In this document: positions 7,654-16,455 of the stretch, piece after piece
Position numbering within the stretch: position 1 is the stretch's first letter
How the letters are laid out: every line of letters starts with the position of its first letter
NCBI RefSeq assembly: GCF_000384155.1
Contig: NZ_KB913031.1
Coordinates: forward strand, 1,929,092 to 1,993,091
Origin: Methylophilus sp. 42
Lineage (GTDB): Bacteria > Pseudomonadota > Gammaproteobacteria > Burkholderiales > Methylophilaceae
Length of the DNA: 64,000 nt
Direction of reading: 5' to 3'
The notes under the pieces: generated by a model
Told to the model about the DNA's origin: nothing
Databases searched by the model: none
What the model saw: only the letters and a program-made list of their open reading frames with translations
Made by a program: the position numbers and the translations under genes

Positions 7654-9267
7654 GCTGACCCACTGTTGCAATGCCTGCGCTTCCATCGGCTTGGCGTATA
7701 AATACCCTTGTACCAGATCACAGCCCAGGCTTTTCAGGTACTCAGCTTGCGCCTCCGTCTCCACCCCTTCTGCCACGATCTGGTAATGCAAGTTTTTGCC
7801 GAGCACAACAATCGCACTGGTGACCGCTTCTGAACGTTCTTTGCCTGGCACGTCATTGACAAAAGAACGATCGACTTTTAAATAGTCGCCGGGGATATCA
7901 CGCAAGTAAGCCAGGCATGAATAGCCAGTGCCAAAATCATCAATCGCCAGTTTGACCCCAAGCTGTTTTAGCGCCTGCAAACTATCGGTGCCCTTGCAAT
8001 CAGAATGAATCAGCGCACTCTCGGTCAGCTCAATCACTAGGCGTTCTGCGGACAGGCCGGTTTCGCGCAGGACTTGCAACACATAATCGGTAAATCCCGG
8101 CGAGCGCAGTTGCATGGGAGAAACATTGACTGACACTTTGACCTTGCTCAACGCCCCCTCTTGCCAGGCGGCCACCTGCTGGCAGGCCGCTTTCAGCACC
8201 CAGGCGCCCATAGGCACAATCAAGCCAGTCAGCTCTGCCACACCAATAAATTTGGCGGGCGGCACCACGCCTTGTTGCGGATGTTGCCAGCGGATCAATG
8301 CTTCTACACCTACCAGTTCGCCGGTCATAAAATTCAGCTGCGGCTGGTAAACCAGGTAAAACTCCTGATGTGCAATCGCAGCTTCCAGTTCACTGGCAAA
8401 TGCCAGGTCTTCAGGTGGCAAGACTTGCTCATGCATCACGCCTTTACGGTAATAAGTGAAGGTCATGATACAGACGACAGAAGTCAATGCCAGCGTGATG
8501 ATCAACGGCGTCAAACGGTAATCATGTTTAAAATAAACACCAACACCACCGAGGACGATCGCGCATAAAAACAGCAAACTGACGATCCAGCGCAGATGCT
8601 TACCGGTGTCGTCCATCAATAACAGATAACTCATTGAGGTTTGCGACACCTGCTTGGCAAGCAAGGCAGAGGCACAAAGCAAGCCGCCCAAACAAGACAG
8701 CAGAGACAGCTGGCCATAAGCATCCGGGATACCATATGCTCGCGCCAGTAAACCAGTCACCGGCATCAGCAACGCGACACTGAGTACCGCTTGGCTTGCG
8801 CGGTTACATTGAAAGTGGCATAACAAAAAGCCTGCGATCACCAGCAACGACATGCCGAAATCGGTCGCAATCTGGCCATGGCTGACCACTTGTGAAAAAC
8901 TGTTGATGGAAGCAATATGACTAAAAGAGGCGTGGCTGCTTAATAGCCAATAAGTTTGCAGCATATAGCCGAGTAACACGCTGCCAATCAGCCAGCCAAT
9001 CAGAGGATGCTCACGCCTGGTGTCGTAAATGACGCGCAAACTCACCGCAACAAAAATGAGGTAACTCACACTCTGCAGCACACTTAATTCAAAGGTGTGG
9101 TGCAGCTCACTCAATGGGAACCCTAGCAGCACGCTCACAATGCTGGCAAGTGCCAGCCAAGGAGAGTACTTCTGTACTGTTCTAAGAAATCGATGCCGCA
9201 TGTACTGGCGTTGCGTTGTACATTCCTGAACAGTTACAGCTGACCAGTCAATGTTGGATACTGACAT
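7639..9267 (-). CDS. Membrane-bound EAL c-di-GMP phosphodiesterase (paralogue 1)
   Basis: A 542-residue protein with an N-terminal integral membrane region (about residues 35-285, seven to eight hydrophobic segments, no recognisable ligand-binding domain) and a C-terminal EAL domain. All catalytic motifs are intact: VEALIRW, VNVSP, IELTES, IDDFGTGYS, YLKVDRSF, VAEGVET and LVQGYLYAKP, so hydrolysis of c-di-GMP to pGpG is expected. No GGDEF domain is present. AGGGGG lies 5 nt before the ATG. A close paralogue follows the same layout at 9493-11157; shared features are the TQRQxMRHR start, the SYLLLMDD linker and TYYRKG before the EAL domain. The two arose by tandem duplication. The 225-bp gap between them means they may have separate promoters. 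Confidence 0.92.
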   Translation of the reverse strand: MSVSNIDWSAVTVQECTTQRQYMRHRFLRTVQKYSPWLALASIVSVLLGFPLSELHHTFELSVLQSVSYLIFVAVSLRVIYDTRREHPLIGWLIGSVLLGYMLQTYWLLSSHASFSHIASINSFSQVVSHGQIATDFGMSLLVIAGFLLCHFQCNRASQAVLSVALLMPVTGLLARAYGIPDAYGQLSLLSCLGGLLCASALLAKQVSQTSMSYLLLMDDTGKHLRWIVSLLFLCAIVLGGVGVYFKHDYRLTPLIITLALTSVVCIMTFTYYRKGVMHEQVLPPEDLAFASELEAAIAHQEFYLVYQPQLNFMTGELVGVEALIRWQHPQQGVVPPAKFIGVAELTGLIVPMGAWVLKAACQQVAAWQEGALSKVKVSVNVSPMQLRSPGFTDYVLQVLRETGLSAERLVIELTESALIHSDCKGTDSLQALKQLGVKLAIDDFGTGYSCLAYLRDIPGDYLKVDRSFVNDVPGKERSEAVTSAIVVLGKNLHYQIVAEGVETEAQAEYLKSLGCDLVQGYLYAKPMEAQALQQWVSARRT

Positions 9268-9492
9268 GTTGCCCCCTGTCGCTATCTATTATTATCGCCC
9301 GCGCTGGCAGGCAGTTTTGTTTTACTATAGGCGCAAGTACATTGAAATCAACATAAAATAAAACAGGGTTTTATCATCCTTTAAATCAAATTAAATTGAT
9401 ACTCATGGATGATTCGCTATGGAATAACGTGTTTTTATAAACAAGCTCACAGTGCAGGCTATCTCGACAACAGGCATGGCCATCGCCACTGA

Positions 9493-11157
9493 TTAAGCGC
9501 TTGCTGATGCGGTCTCTACGGGCAGATTGTTCGCCACCCATTGTTGTAAAGCCTGGGCTTCCAGCGGCCGGGCAAACAGAAAACCTTGTGCGATATCGCA
9601 GCCTATACCTTTGAGAAAACCGGCCTGGGCTTCAGTTTCGATACCTTCGGCAATAATACGGTAATCCAGGCTCTTACCTAAGCTGACGATGGCCTGAATC
9701 ACCGCCTCGGCCTTGTTATGGCCAGGCAATTCCATCACAAATGAACGGTCCACTTTTAAATAGTCGCCAGGAATATCACGCAGATAAGACAAGCACGAAT
9801 ATCCGGTGCCAAAATCGTCAATCGCCAGCTTGATGCCCGCCTGTTTCAGGCGATGCATGATGCGGGCATTTTCACCATCATCCTGCACGAAAGAGCTTTC
9901 GGTGAGCTCAACCACCAGCCGCTGTGGCGGGAAGCCGGTTTCAGCCAGGATTTGTAAAATATCCTCCACCAGCGTGCCTGACTTGAGTTGCAGGGCGGAG
10001 ACATTCACCGCCACTTCGATCTTGCCCAACACAGGGTCATGGTGCCATTGCGCAGCCTGCGTGCAAGCCGTGCGCATGACCCATTTGCCTAAAGGCACAA
10101 TCAGACCGGTCAATTCGGCCACCCGGATAAACTTTTCTGGAGAAATAATGCCTTTTTCCGGATGTCGCCAGCGTACCAGGGCCTCGACGCCTTTTAATTT
10201 GCCGGTATTGAAATCGACTTGTGGTTGATACACCATAAAGAACTGGTGACTATCCAACGCAGCTTCCAGTTGGCTGGCAAAGTCCATATCGGTCGCTGGC
10301 AGCACCTGTTCGTTGCTTTGCCCTTTGCGGTAATAGGTGACAGTCATCGTGTAAACAATCGCCAAAATCGCTACCACAACGACCGCTGGCAATGCACGCA
10401 TATTGTCTTCAAACTCGACACCGGCTCTGGCCAGCATAATGGCGAAAAAGCTCAAGAAAACGATACTGAAGCGTATCTGCTTACCATTGTCATCCATCAG
10501 CAACAAGTAACTCATGGGCGGATGCGACGCGTGCCTGGCCAATAAACCAAAGGCGCACAACAAGCCACTTAGAGTTGCCAGCGGCGGCATCAGGCCGTAA
10601 GGACGTGCAATGCCGCACAAAAACCCCAGTAGCGGAATCAATGGAATCATGACTGCGACGCACAAAATAGCCTGGCTGGTGGCTAGCCAGCCAGAACGCT
10701 GGAAGAGATAGGAAATGGCAATCAGACACGCCAGCAAAGCACCTGAGGCATATTCCACCAGCCTCGAGTCTTGTTGCACCTGTATGTCATTCGCAATGCG
10801 CAGCAACTGCGCAGTATCGTTAAAATCGGCGGCGTAAGGAGAAAGTTGCACCATGAACAAACTGATGGTGACCAGTGACATGGTGAGCATGGCCAGATTG
10901 GTGCGACCGTTTTCCAGCAGCAAATTGTAGCTGACCAGAATAAAGGTGAGATAAGTCAGTAATTGTGCCAGCCAGACATTGTTATCAACGTCTAACAGGT
11001 AATGCGGAAAACCCAGCAAGCCACAGACCATGCTGGCCATGGCCAAGAAATGGGTGTTGTCCTGCACTTTACGCACAAGACGATGACGCATAAACTGCCG
11101 CTGCGTTATATTTTCGCTGAGTGGCGCTGCCAGTTCGCCAATCCCGGTTTGACTCAT
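9493..11157 (-). CDS. Membrane-bound EAL c-di-GMP phosphodiesterase (paralogue 2)
   Basis: A 554-residue protein: N-terminal membrane region (about residues 35-295) and C-terminal EAL domain with complete motifs (VEALVRW, VNVSALQL, VELTES, IDDFGTGYS, YLKVDRSF, IAEGIET, IAQGFLFARP). Active phosphodiesterase is expected. The NVSP motif reads NVSA here, but the Asn is kept. AAAGGG precedes the ATG by 6 nt. It is the tandem paralogue of 7639-9267; the membrane halves have diverged far more than the EAL halves, which suggests that the two proteins sense different signals while sharing one output. Nothing in the neighbourhood names the signal. Position inside a sulfur-acquisition island is suggestive only. 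Confidence 0.92.
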   Translation of the reverse strand: MSQTGIGELAAPLSENITQRQFMRHRLVRKVQDNTHFLAMASMVCGLLGFPHYLLDVDNNVWLAQLLTYLTFILVSYNLLLENGRTNLAMLTMSLVTISLFMVQLSPYAADFNDTAQLLRIANDIQVQQDSRLVEYASGALLACLIAISYLFQRSGWLATSQAILCVAVMIPLIPLLGFLCGIARPYGLMPPLATLSGLLCAFGLLARHASHPPMSYLLLMDDNGKQIRFSIVFLSFFAIMLARAGVEFEDNMRALPAVVVVAILAIVYTMTVTYYRKGQSNEQVLPATDMDFASQLEAALDSHQFFMVYQPQVDFNTGKLKGVEALVRWRHPEKGIISPEKFIRVAELTGLIVPLGKWVMRTACTQAAQWHHDPVLGKIEVAVNVSALQLKSGTLVEDILQILAETGFPPQRLVVELTESSFVQDDGENARIMHRLKQAGIKLAIDDFGTGYSCLSYLRDIPGDYLKVDRSFVMELPGHNKAEAVIQAIVSLGKSLDYRIIAEGIETEAQAGFLKGIGCDIAQGFLFARPLEAQALQQWVANNLPVETASASA

Positions 11158-11332
11158 TATTTACCCTTTAACCGCTATCACTGCATCATTCTCTGCCACA
11201 AGCAAAAAAGATTCTTGAGTCAGGTCATTAAACCTTAAATCTCAATAGTGTTATCGGTTAAACAAACGGATAAATTTAGACCTAATTTAAAAAAAATTAA
11301 TAATTAGGGCTGGGGCATGGTAAAGCGCACGA

Positions 11333-11611
11333 TCAGGCCGCCTCGAGCACGCGCTGCATGCCATCCGCGCTATTGCGTGTATATACGACCTTGAGGCCAC
11401 GCTTGTGTGCCACATGCTTGATGCGGTACATCATGGAATGATTGAGCCAGCCCGTGACCAACACAATCACATTGACGTTTGCCGGTAGCTCGCGTTTCAC
11501 ATCGCCAGGCTTCCTGCCGGTCCAGTGATCAATTTTATCGATCCCTTGCGCCTGCAGTACCTGTTTGATGCCTTCTATACGGTCACCACCAATCACTAAT
11601 GCTTTTGACAT
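11333..11611 (-). CDS. DUF2325 small protein
   Basis: A 92-residue protein of the DUF2325 family. The start MSKALVIGGDRIEGI and the later VNVIVLVTGWLNHSMMYRIK are typical of this family, which has a Rossmann-like or dinucleotide-binding look (V-I-G-G-D-R near the N-terminus) and no established function. An AAGGAG stands 8 nt before the ATG. It lies 68 nt downstream of the second sulfate-binding protein, but a 13-bp terminator hairpin stands between, so it is either read through or has its own promoter. The neighbourhood suggests, but does not show, a role in the sulfur or oxyanion response. Confidence 0.75.
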   Translation of the reverse strand: MSKALVIGGDRIEGIKQVLQAQGIDKIDHWTGRKPGDVKRELPANVNVIVLVTGWLNHSMMYRIKHVAHKRGLKVVYTRNSADGMQRVLEAA

Positions 11612-11636
11612 GAAACACTCTCCTTGTTGTAGAGAA

Positions 11637-11667
11637 AGAAAAAGGCATTGGGTAAATGCCTTTTTCT
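11637..11667 (-). terminator. Intrinsic terminator after sbp copy 2
   Basis: A perfect 13-bp stem, AGAAAAAGGCATT (11637-11649) with AATGCCTTTTTCT (11655-11667), loop GGGTA. On the minus strand the stem ends in a T-rich run (TTTTTCTTTCTC), placing it as terminator of the DUF2292-barrel-Sbp operon. Confidence 0.85.
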
Positions 11668-11679
11668 GTTGATCAAATC

Positions 11680-12687
11680 TTATTTCTGGTAAATCTCGTC
11701 AAACACGCCGCCATCGGCAAAATGTGTTTTCTGTGCTTTTTGCCAGCCGCCAAACACATCATCAATTTTGATCAAATTGACCTTTGGAAACTGTTTTTCG
11801 TATTTCTTGGCGACAGACTCCAGGGTTGGGCGGTAGTAGTTCTTCGCCGCAATTTCCTGGCCTTCTTCGCTATACAAATACTGCAAATATGCTTCTGCCA
11901 CGGCCTGCGTATTATGGCGTTTGACGTTTTTGTCGACCACCGTCACAGGCGGTTCAGCCAAAATCGACAAGGAAGGCACCACGATATCAAACTTGTCCGG
12001 ACCCAGTTCTTTCAACGCGAGGAAAGCTTCGTTTTCCCAAGCCAGCAACACATCACCAATGCCACGCTCGACAAAAGTGGTGGTTGAGCCACGCGCACCG
12101 CTATCCAGCACCGGCACGTTTTTAAACAGCTTTTTCAGGAAGTCCTTGGCCTTGGCATCGTCATTATTGTTCTGCTTGAGCGCATAAGCATAAGCAGCCA
12201 GGTAGTTCCAGCGTGCACCGCCCGAGGTTTTCGGGTTCGGTGTAATCACCGAAGTCCCTGGCTTCACCAGATCATTCCAGTCCTTGATGTTTTTCGGGTT
12301 ACCTTTACGCACCAGAAACACAATGGTGGAGGTATAAGGTGAGCTGTTATGCGGCAGACGTTTTTGCCAGTCTGGCCCAAACAAACGGCCTTTGCTGCCC
12401 ACTTCGTCAATGTCGTAAGATAAGGCCAGTGTCACCACATCCGCCTGCAAGCCATCGATGACTGAACGCGCCTGCTTGCCTGAGCCACCATGTGACTGTT
12501 TAATAATCACATTGTCGCCTGTTTTGGCTTTCCAGTACTTTGCAAATGCATCGTTGTAGTCTTGGTACAACTCACGGGTCGGGTCGTATGACACATTGAG
12601 CAGGTTGACATCGGCAGCCCCAGACAATAATGGGAATGTCAGAGTGAGCGCCAGTAAAGCATGTTTTAAACTATGATTGAATCTCAT
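11680..12687 (-). CDS. sbp: Periplasmic sulfate/thiosulfate-binding protein (copy 2)
   Basis: A 335-residue Sbp-family protein, paralogous to 963-1943 (same order of motifs: [69 protein letters not shown]). A signal peptide covers about residues 1-24. It binds sulfate or thiosulfate in the periplasm. Two adjacent ATGs exist; the second (12687) is preferred because AAGGGA is only 2 nt from the first and 5 nt from the second. It is the last gene of an operon after DUF2292 and an AlgE-like outer-membrane barrel (12-nt gap). Two orphan copies close together suggest different ligand affinity or expression level. Confidence 0.95.
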   Translation of the reverse strand: MRFNHSLKHALLALTLTFPLLSGAADVNLLNVSYDPTRELYQDYNDAFAKYWKAKTGDNVIIKQSHGGSGKQARSVIDGLQADVVTLALSYDIDEVGSKGRLFGPDWQKRLPHNSSPYTSTIVFLVRKGNPKNIKDWNDLVKPGTSVITPNPKTSGGARWNYLAAYAYALKQNNNDDAKAKDFLKKLFKNVPVLDSGARGSTTTFVERGIGDVLLAWENEAFLALKELGPDKFDIVVPSLSILAEPPVTVVDKNVKRHNTQAVAEAYLQYLYSEEGQEIAAKNYYRPTLESVAKKYEKQFPKVNLIKIDDVFGGWQKAQKTHFADGGVFDEIYQK

Positions 12688-12702
12688 CATATTCCCTTGT
12701 TA

Positions 12703-14412
12703 TTAGAAGCCGTATAAAGTCAGCTCGGTATAGAAGAAGTTGGACGTATCGGAACGATTGGCTTGCCCCGCAACCAGGCGTGACGTTGTCTTCACAAAAT
12801 CGCCAGCCCAGAAGTGCGCATAACCCAGATTCAAAGCAGCATATTGACTCAATGGGAAACGAACTCTTAAATCGAACTCTTTACCTAAGTCTCTACCAGC
12901 ATTACCCGTGACATCCTGCAAATTGTTACCTGCTGCCCAACGGTCTGTTGCGCTATCCAGGCGATACCAGCTAAAGCCCGTATCTACTTTCACATTATCC
13001 AAAAATGGCACTTTAGGATCGAACTCTGCACGTATTTTGGCTGCGCGAATATTATTCATTTGAATATAGTCGTTATTAGACCAAGGACGTGCAAACCCGA
13101 ACAAACGGTCAAAACCCTGATTGTCAGAAGTGTCCGTCGCAGTCGTACCAGAGACCTTATCGCCGCTCGCTACGCCATAAGAACCGCTGAAACGTGGTTT
13201 CCATGAATGCTTGTTAAAGGTATAGCCAACTTCTGCGGTATAGGCATAAGCATCGTGATCAACATTGATATAACGGCCTGTTGCCAAACTGCCAATATAG
13301 CGTTGAACTTCACCCCACTGTTTGCTGTAGCTCGCGTCATAGTCCCATTGTGTTCCTGGAACCACACCATACACGCGCACACCACCGGTATTAATCTCAC
13401 GATCAACTTGTGCCCTGACTTGTTGTAATGGATTAGTATAAACACTGCGGTCACTATATGCGGTACCGTTACCGTCATACTCAACCCTGTTACCATTCTG
13501 CTTCAGGTAAAAGTAATAAGGCTGAATCGTCACATAGTCAGACCAGCCGCGCCAGTCACCCACCAGGCCGTAAAATTTCTGGGCATGATCAACCTGGTCC
13601 AATTGGTTGGCAAAGCGCTGTACCGGTTGTACGGCAAAAGCTTCCAACTGCCAGTCATTTTTCTTTTCGCCGATATTGGCACGGATACCCTGGAAAGTAT
13701 TGGTCGTGTTGCGCCACTCGTTACGTGCGATCAAACGACGATCCAGGTCTTCCCAAGCCAGACGACCACCACGCACCCAGAATGGACGATTGTTACCCAG
13801 GTCATCTTTGCCAAAAATACTTTCTTTGAAATACAGTTCCAGATAGGCCTGTAAAAAGTCAGCATGGTCAATATCTTTTGGGTCGTTGGATAAACGACGA
13901 TCAGTACTATCATTGTAATCACTGTGATTACGACGGGAATCCTGCACTTCAACCGCGAAACGGAACGGGTCTAAAATGTTTTTCAGGCCCAAATAAGCGC
14001 GTGAACGCAACAGGAGTGGATCATCAATATTTTCTTGCGCACGGCGAAAATCGTTTTGACGGCTTTCGTAACGGGCGCGATATTCAAAGCCAATGTCCAG
14101 CCAGTCAACATCAGCAAAACTGTCGTAATCTTTCAACCATGTTTTGTTTAATTGTTTTACGTATCTTGGTGGCTCGGTTTCTTTTTGTGTGCCATAACTA
14201 CGGCGCTCAACATAATAGCCACTTGCTGCTTTGGCAGCCGCTTTTTCTTCAGCCTTGATTTCTTCCAGGCGTGCTTTTACTTTCTTTTGTTGCTCAGCAT
14301 CCTCTACTTGTGTCTCGGCCAGCTGTACCTCTTCTGCCGCCGCGGCCACGCCATTACCCAGCCACCACACACCTGCGGTTGCCAGTGCAAGGCTTAATTT
14401 CTTTAACTGCAT
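12703..14412 (-). CDS. AlgE-like (alginate-export domain) outer-membrane barrel
   Basis: A 569-residue outer-membrane protein. It has a signal peptide (about 1-25, ending VAAAAEE), then a charged helical or coiled-coil stretch (about 36-66, rich in Lys, Glu and Ala) and a long beta-barrel with the hallmarks of the alginate_exp family: DIGFEYRARYESR, LLLRSRAYLGLKN, VRGGRLAWEDLDRRL, and a terminal TELTLYGF ending in Phe as needed for Bam recognition. Despite the family name, alginate export is unlikely: no alginate genes are near. It is the middle gene between DUF2292 (64-nt gap) and a sulfate-binding protein (12-nt gap), so passive entry of sulfate or a sulfonated or sulfated compound into the periplasm is the best inference. 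A good GGGAGA lies before the ATG. Confidence 0.88.
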   Translation of the reverse strand: MQLKKLSLALATAGVWWLGNGVAAAAEEVQLAETQVEDAEQQKKVKARLEEIKAEEKAAAKAASGYYVERRSYGTQKETEPPRYVKQLNKTWLKDYDSFADVDWLDIGFEYRARYESRQNDFRRAQENIDDPLLLRSRAYLGLKNILDPFRFAVEVQDSRRNHSDYNDSTDRRLSNDPKDIDHADFLQAYLELYFKESIFGKDDLGNNRPFWVRGGRLAWEDLDRRLIARNEWRNTTNTFQGIRANIGEKKNDWQLEAFAVQPVQRFANQLDQVDHAQKFYGLVGDWRGWSDYVTIQPYYFYLKQNGNRVEYDGNGTAYSDRSVYTNPLQQVRAQVDREINTGGVRVYGVVPGTQWDYDASYSKQWGEVQRYIGSLATGRYINVDHDAYAYTAEVGYTFNKHSWKPRFSGSYGVASGDKVSGTTATDTSDNQGFDRLFGFARPWSNNDYIQMNNIRAAKIRAEFDPKVPFLDNVKVDTGFSWYRLDSATDRWAAGNNLQDVTGNAGRDLGKEFDLRVRFPLSQYAALNLGYAHFWAGDFVKTTSRLVAGQANRSDTSNFFYTELTLYGF

Positions 14413-14476
14413 GTATTATCTCCCGTTAATTAATGACTTCCAGCAGCCTGGTCAGTGCTCAGTAAAATCTTATCAA

Positions 14477-14671
14477 CTACTTCTTGGGTTTTATCTGGTG
14501 ATCAAAGCGCACTTTCTCACGCCGTTCAATTTGCGTCACCCGCCCATCATGTACTGTAATTTCAATAGAACCATAACCGGTATCCTTCTGCACAGCCGCA
14601 ATGGCCGCCGCAACAATCGCCAACAAGGCTTCGTCAGCTTGTGTTTCCGGTTTGTTTAATACTGTAGACAT
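14477..14671 (-). CDS. DUF2292 (YezD-like) small protein
   Basis: A 64-residue protein of the DUF2292 family. The core GYGSIEITVHDGRVTQIERREK is a short beta-strand unit shared by YezD-type proteins. The start at 14671 has GAGGGG 5 nt upstream; an upstream start at 14683 lacks this. It is the first gene of the operon with the AlgE-like barrel and the sulfate-binding protein. From memory, DUF2292 genes are often found with sulfate or organosulfur uptake genes; its biochemical role is not known to me. Its upstream region (14672-14770) is strikingly A/T-rich, like the region before the other sbp gene. Confidence 0.8.
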   Translation of the reverse strand: MSTVLNKPETQADEALLAIVAAAIAAVQKDTGYGSIEITVHDGRVTQIERREKVRFDHQIKPKK

Positions 14672-14770
14672 GATGCCCCTCACTGCATTGAATGAAGGGC
14701 ATTATTTCAGACTATTTATATTTTAAAAAATAATTATTCGTTATTTTTATATTACTTTTAACTATATATA
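14672..14770 (-). promoter_or_regulatory. AT-rich promoter region of the DUF2292-barrel-Sbp operon
   Basis: The segment is dominated by A/T tracts, including an AATATAAAAATA run (minus strand) that also occurs upstream of sbp copy 1 near 2030. In so A/T-rich a context a 12-base match can be chance. The operon must start here because the preceding porin gene has its own terminator. Confidence 0.4.
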
Positions 14771-14772
14771 AA

Positions 14773-14802
14773 ATAAAAAAAAATCCCGCAAGACTGCGGG
14801 AT
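14773..14802 (-). terminator. Intrinsic terminator of the porin gene
   Basis: ATCCCGCA (14783-14790) pairs with TGCGGGAT (14795-14802), loop AGAC. On the minus strand a run of nine or more T follows. It lies 28 nt after the porin stop. Confidence 0.9.
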
Positions 14803-14830
14803 TTCAATTTAAGTTTTGATACGGTTGTTA

Positions 14831-16297
14831 TTAGAAGTTGTATTGCAGTTGTACGCGCAACGCTTCTGCTTTGAAGTTATCGTAATCTTCCCTGGCTTGC
14901 AGATTATTTGCAGCACTCGCGGTTGCACGGTTACCTGTCACGAGGTTAGTACGATTCATACGGTGGTAGACAGCTGTCAACTCAACCTCTGGTGCCAGTT
15001 GCCACTCTAAACCGAACTCCCAGTCATTGACATGGTTTTCAGGTGAGTTAGTTTCCGCTTTGTTATAGCCATCAAAGTACTGCCATTTGATAAACGGAAT
15101 CAATGTGCCATTGGTACTCAAGAACTGGAAGTTATCGATTTTATACATGGCTTGTACATAACCACCGTTCAGGCTTTTCTTTTCAATCACGTTTTTCGTA
15201 ATGTCCAGACCCGGTGTGTTACCCCAGTTCCACTCGGCCTGAATACCAAAAGGCTGTGGGTACATGATAAAGCTGATACCTACGCGCTCGTCTTCAATAC
15301 CGTTTCGGCCTGAAAGAGGCGTGCCAGTGCCCAAGGTAGGCGCTGGAGAAGATGCCAATACGCCAGTCACAGGGTTGCGGCGGCTGTAATTGCCAGTGGT
15401 TGAAATGTAGTCGCCTTTATAAGCTTGAATGCCTGCTTCGTAGATCTGGCCACTTTGTGTTTTCCATGGGTAAGTCAGACGTGAAACCACATGGTAGTTA
15501 TCGTTCTGGTCACGGGCATTAGCGCCTTGGCCGTTATACAAGCCCAACGCAAACATACCGTAGTTGCCGGAGTGTTTCAGGCCACTCTTGTTGATTTCTT
15601 CAAACAAAGCCTGGATATTGGTTGGTGTGTAGTAGTAGAACGCACCTAGGTCACGCTCATCGCGCACAGCACTATTCAAGGCATCGTTACGGTCTAATGC
15701 CAGGCGGTTTGAACTTGACTGCAGGTTTTCAAAACCATATGGCACTTTGGATTGACCTACGCGTACACGGTGTACACGTTCTTTATCAATATAAACATCG
15801 CCATAGGCATCACGCAGCTGGGCAAAGTTACCGGCACCACTCGCATTAGAGTTGGATGTGCCGCCCACAGAGCTGGCGAAATCTGGCTGGATGTAGTAGC
15901 TCAGGTGATCACCATAATCACCAAAAATGATGATGCGCGCACGGCGGATCAAGAAGTTCTTATCTGCATCACCCAATGAGTGGTCATCACCTACGGAGCG
16001 GTCTGACCACAGGTTAACCCCTTCATCGCCACCCAGCATCTGGGTATTGCGAACCTGCACATAGCCACGCATATTGACACGGCTAGTCCAGCTCTTGCTT
16101 TCTTTCTTTTTCTGCACTTCAACTTCATTAGTACGGCCCTTCATCAACAAAGCGCCTTCTTCTTCAGTCAAAACACCTTTGCTAATCAGCGCCTGAACCA
16201 GATCAGTCGTTGAATCAGCATGCGAGACAGACGTCAAACCTGTTAACAGACCACCGGCCAAGGTTGCCATCAACAAACGACGAAACTTCAAATTCAT
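14831..16297 (-). CDS. OprO/OprP-like anion-selective porin
   Basis: A 488-residue outer-membrane porin of the phosphate-selective OprO/P family. It has a signal peptide (about 1-27, ending SHADS), a short helical segment (LVQALISKGVLTEEEGALL, common in this family) and a barrel from about residue 70 with NMRGYVQVRNTQM, RRARIIIFGDYGDHLSYYIQPD, a KVPYGFENLQSS motif and a C-terminal VQLQYNF. It lets anions pass; the family includes phosphate, pyrophosphate and other oxyanion channels, so sulfate is a reasonable candidate here given the sulfate-binding proteins next door, but the sequence does not decide. It is monocistronic: terminator after it, and upstream a terminator of lysS on the same strand. 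AGGGGA lies 5 nt before the ATG. Confidence 0.88.
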   Translation of the reverse strand: MNLKFRRLLMATLAGGLLTGLTSVSHADSTTDLVQALISKGVLTEEEGALLMKGRTNEVEVQKKKESKSWTSRVNMRGYVQVRNTQMLGGDEGVNLWSDRSVGDDHSLGDADKNFLIRRARIIIFGDYGDHLSYYIQPDFASSVGGTSNSNASGAGNFAQLRDAYGDVYIDKERVHRVRVGQSKVPYGFENLQSSSNRLALDRNDALNSAVRDERDLGAFYYYTPTNIQALFEEINKSGLKHSGNYGMFALGLYNGQGANARDQNDNYHVVSRLTYPWKTQSGQIYEAGIQAYKGDYISTTGNYSRRNPVTGVLASSPAPTLGTGTPLSGRNGIEDERVGISFIMYPQPFGIQAEWNWGNTPGLDITKNVIEKKSLNGGYVQAMYKIDNFQFLSTNGTLIPFIKWQYFDGYNKAETNSPENHVNDWEFGLEWQLAPEVELTAVYHRMNRTNLVTGNRATASAANNLQAREDYDNFKAEALRVQLQYNF

Positions 16298-16410
16298 TTT
16301 TATCCCCTGTTATAAGATTACATGTGTGTATCCGGGACGTATTTTGAATTTTCAATATGACAGTTTGATGACAAACCTTACACATTTCTTACAAGCAGAC
16401 TACTAGTAAC

Positions 16411-16436
16411 AAAAAAGCCACCCTTACTGGGTGGCT
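16411..16436 (-). terminator. Intrinsic terminator of lysS
   Basis: AGCCACCC (16416-16423) pairs with GGGTGGCT (16429-16436), loop TTACT, with a T6 run on the minus strand. Confidence 0.9.
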
Positions 16437-16455
16437 CTATGTTACTTTGATGAGT

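Noticed and set aside
12703-14412. Alginate export as the role of the AlgE-like barrel
   Set aside because: No alginate biosynthesis genes in the window and the operon is with a sulfate-binding protein.
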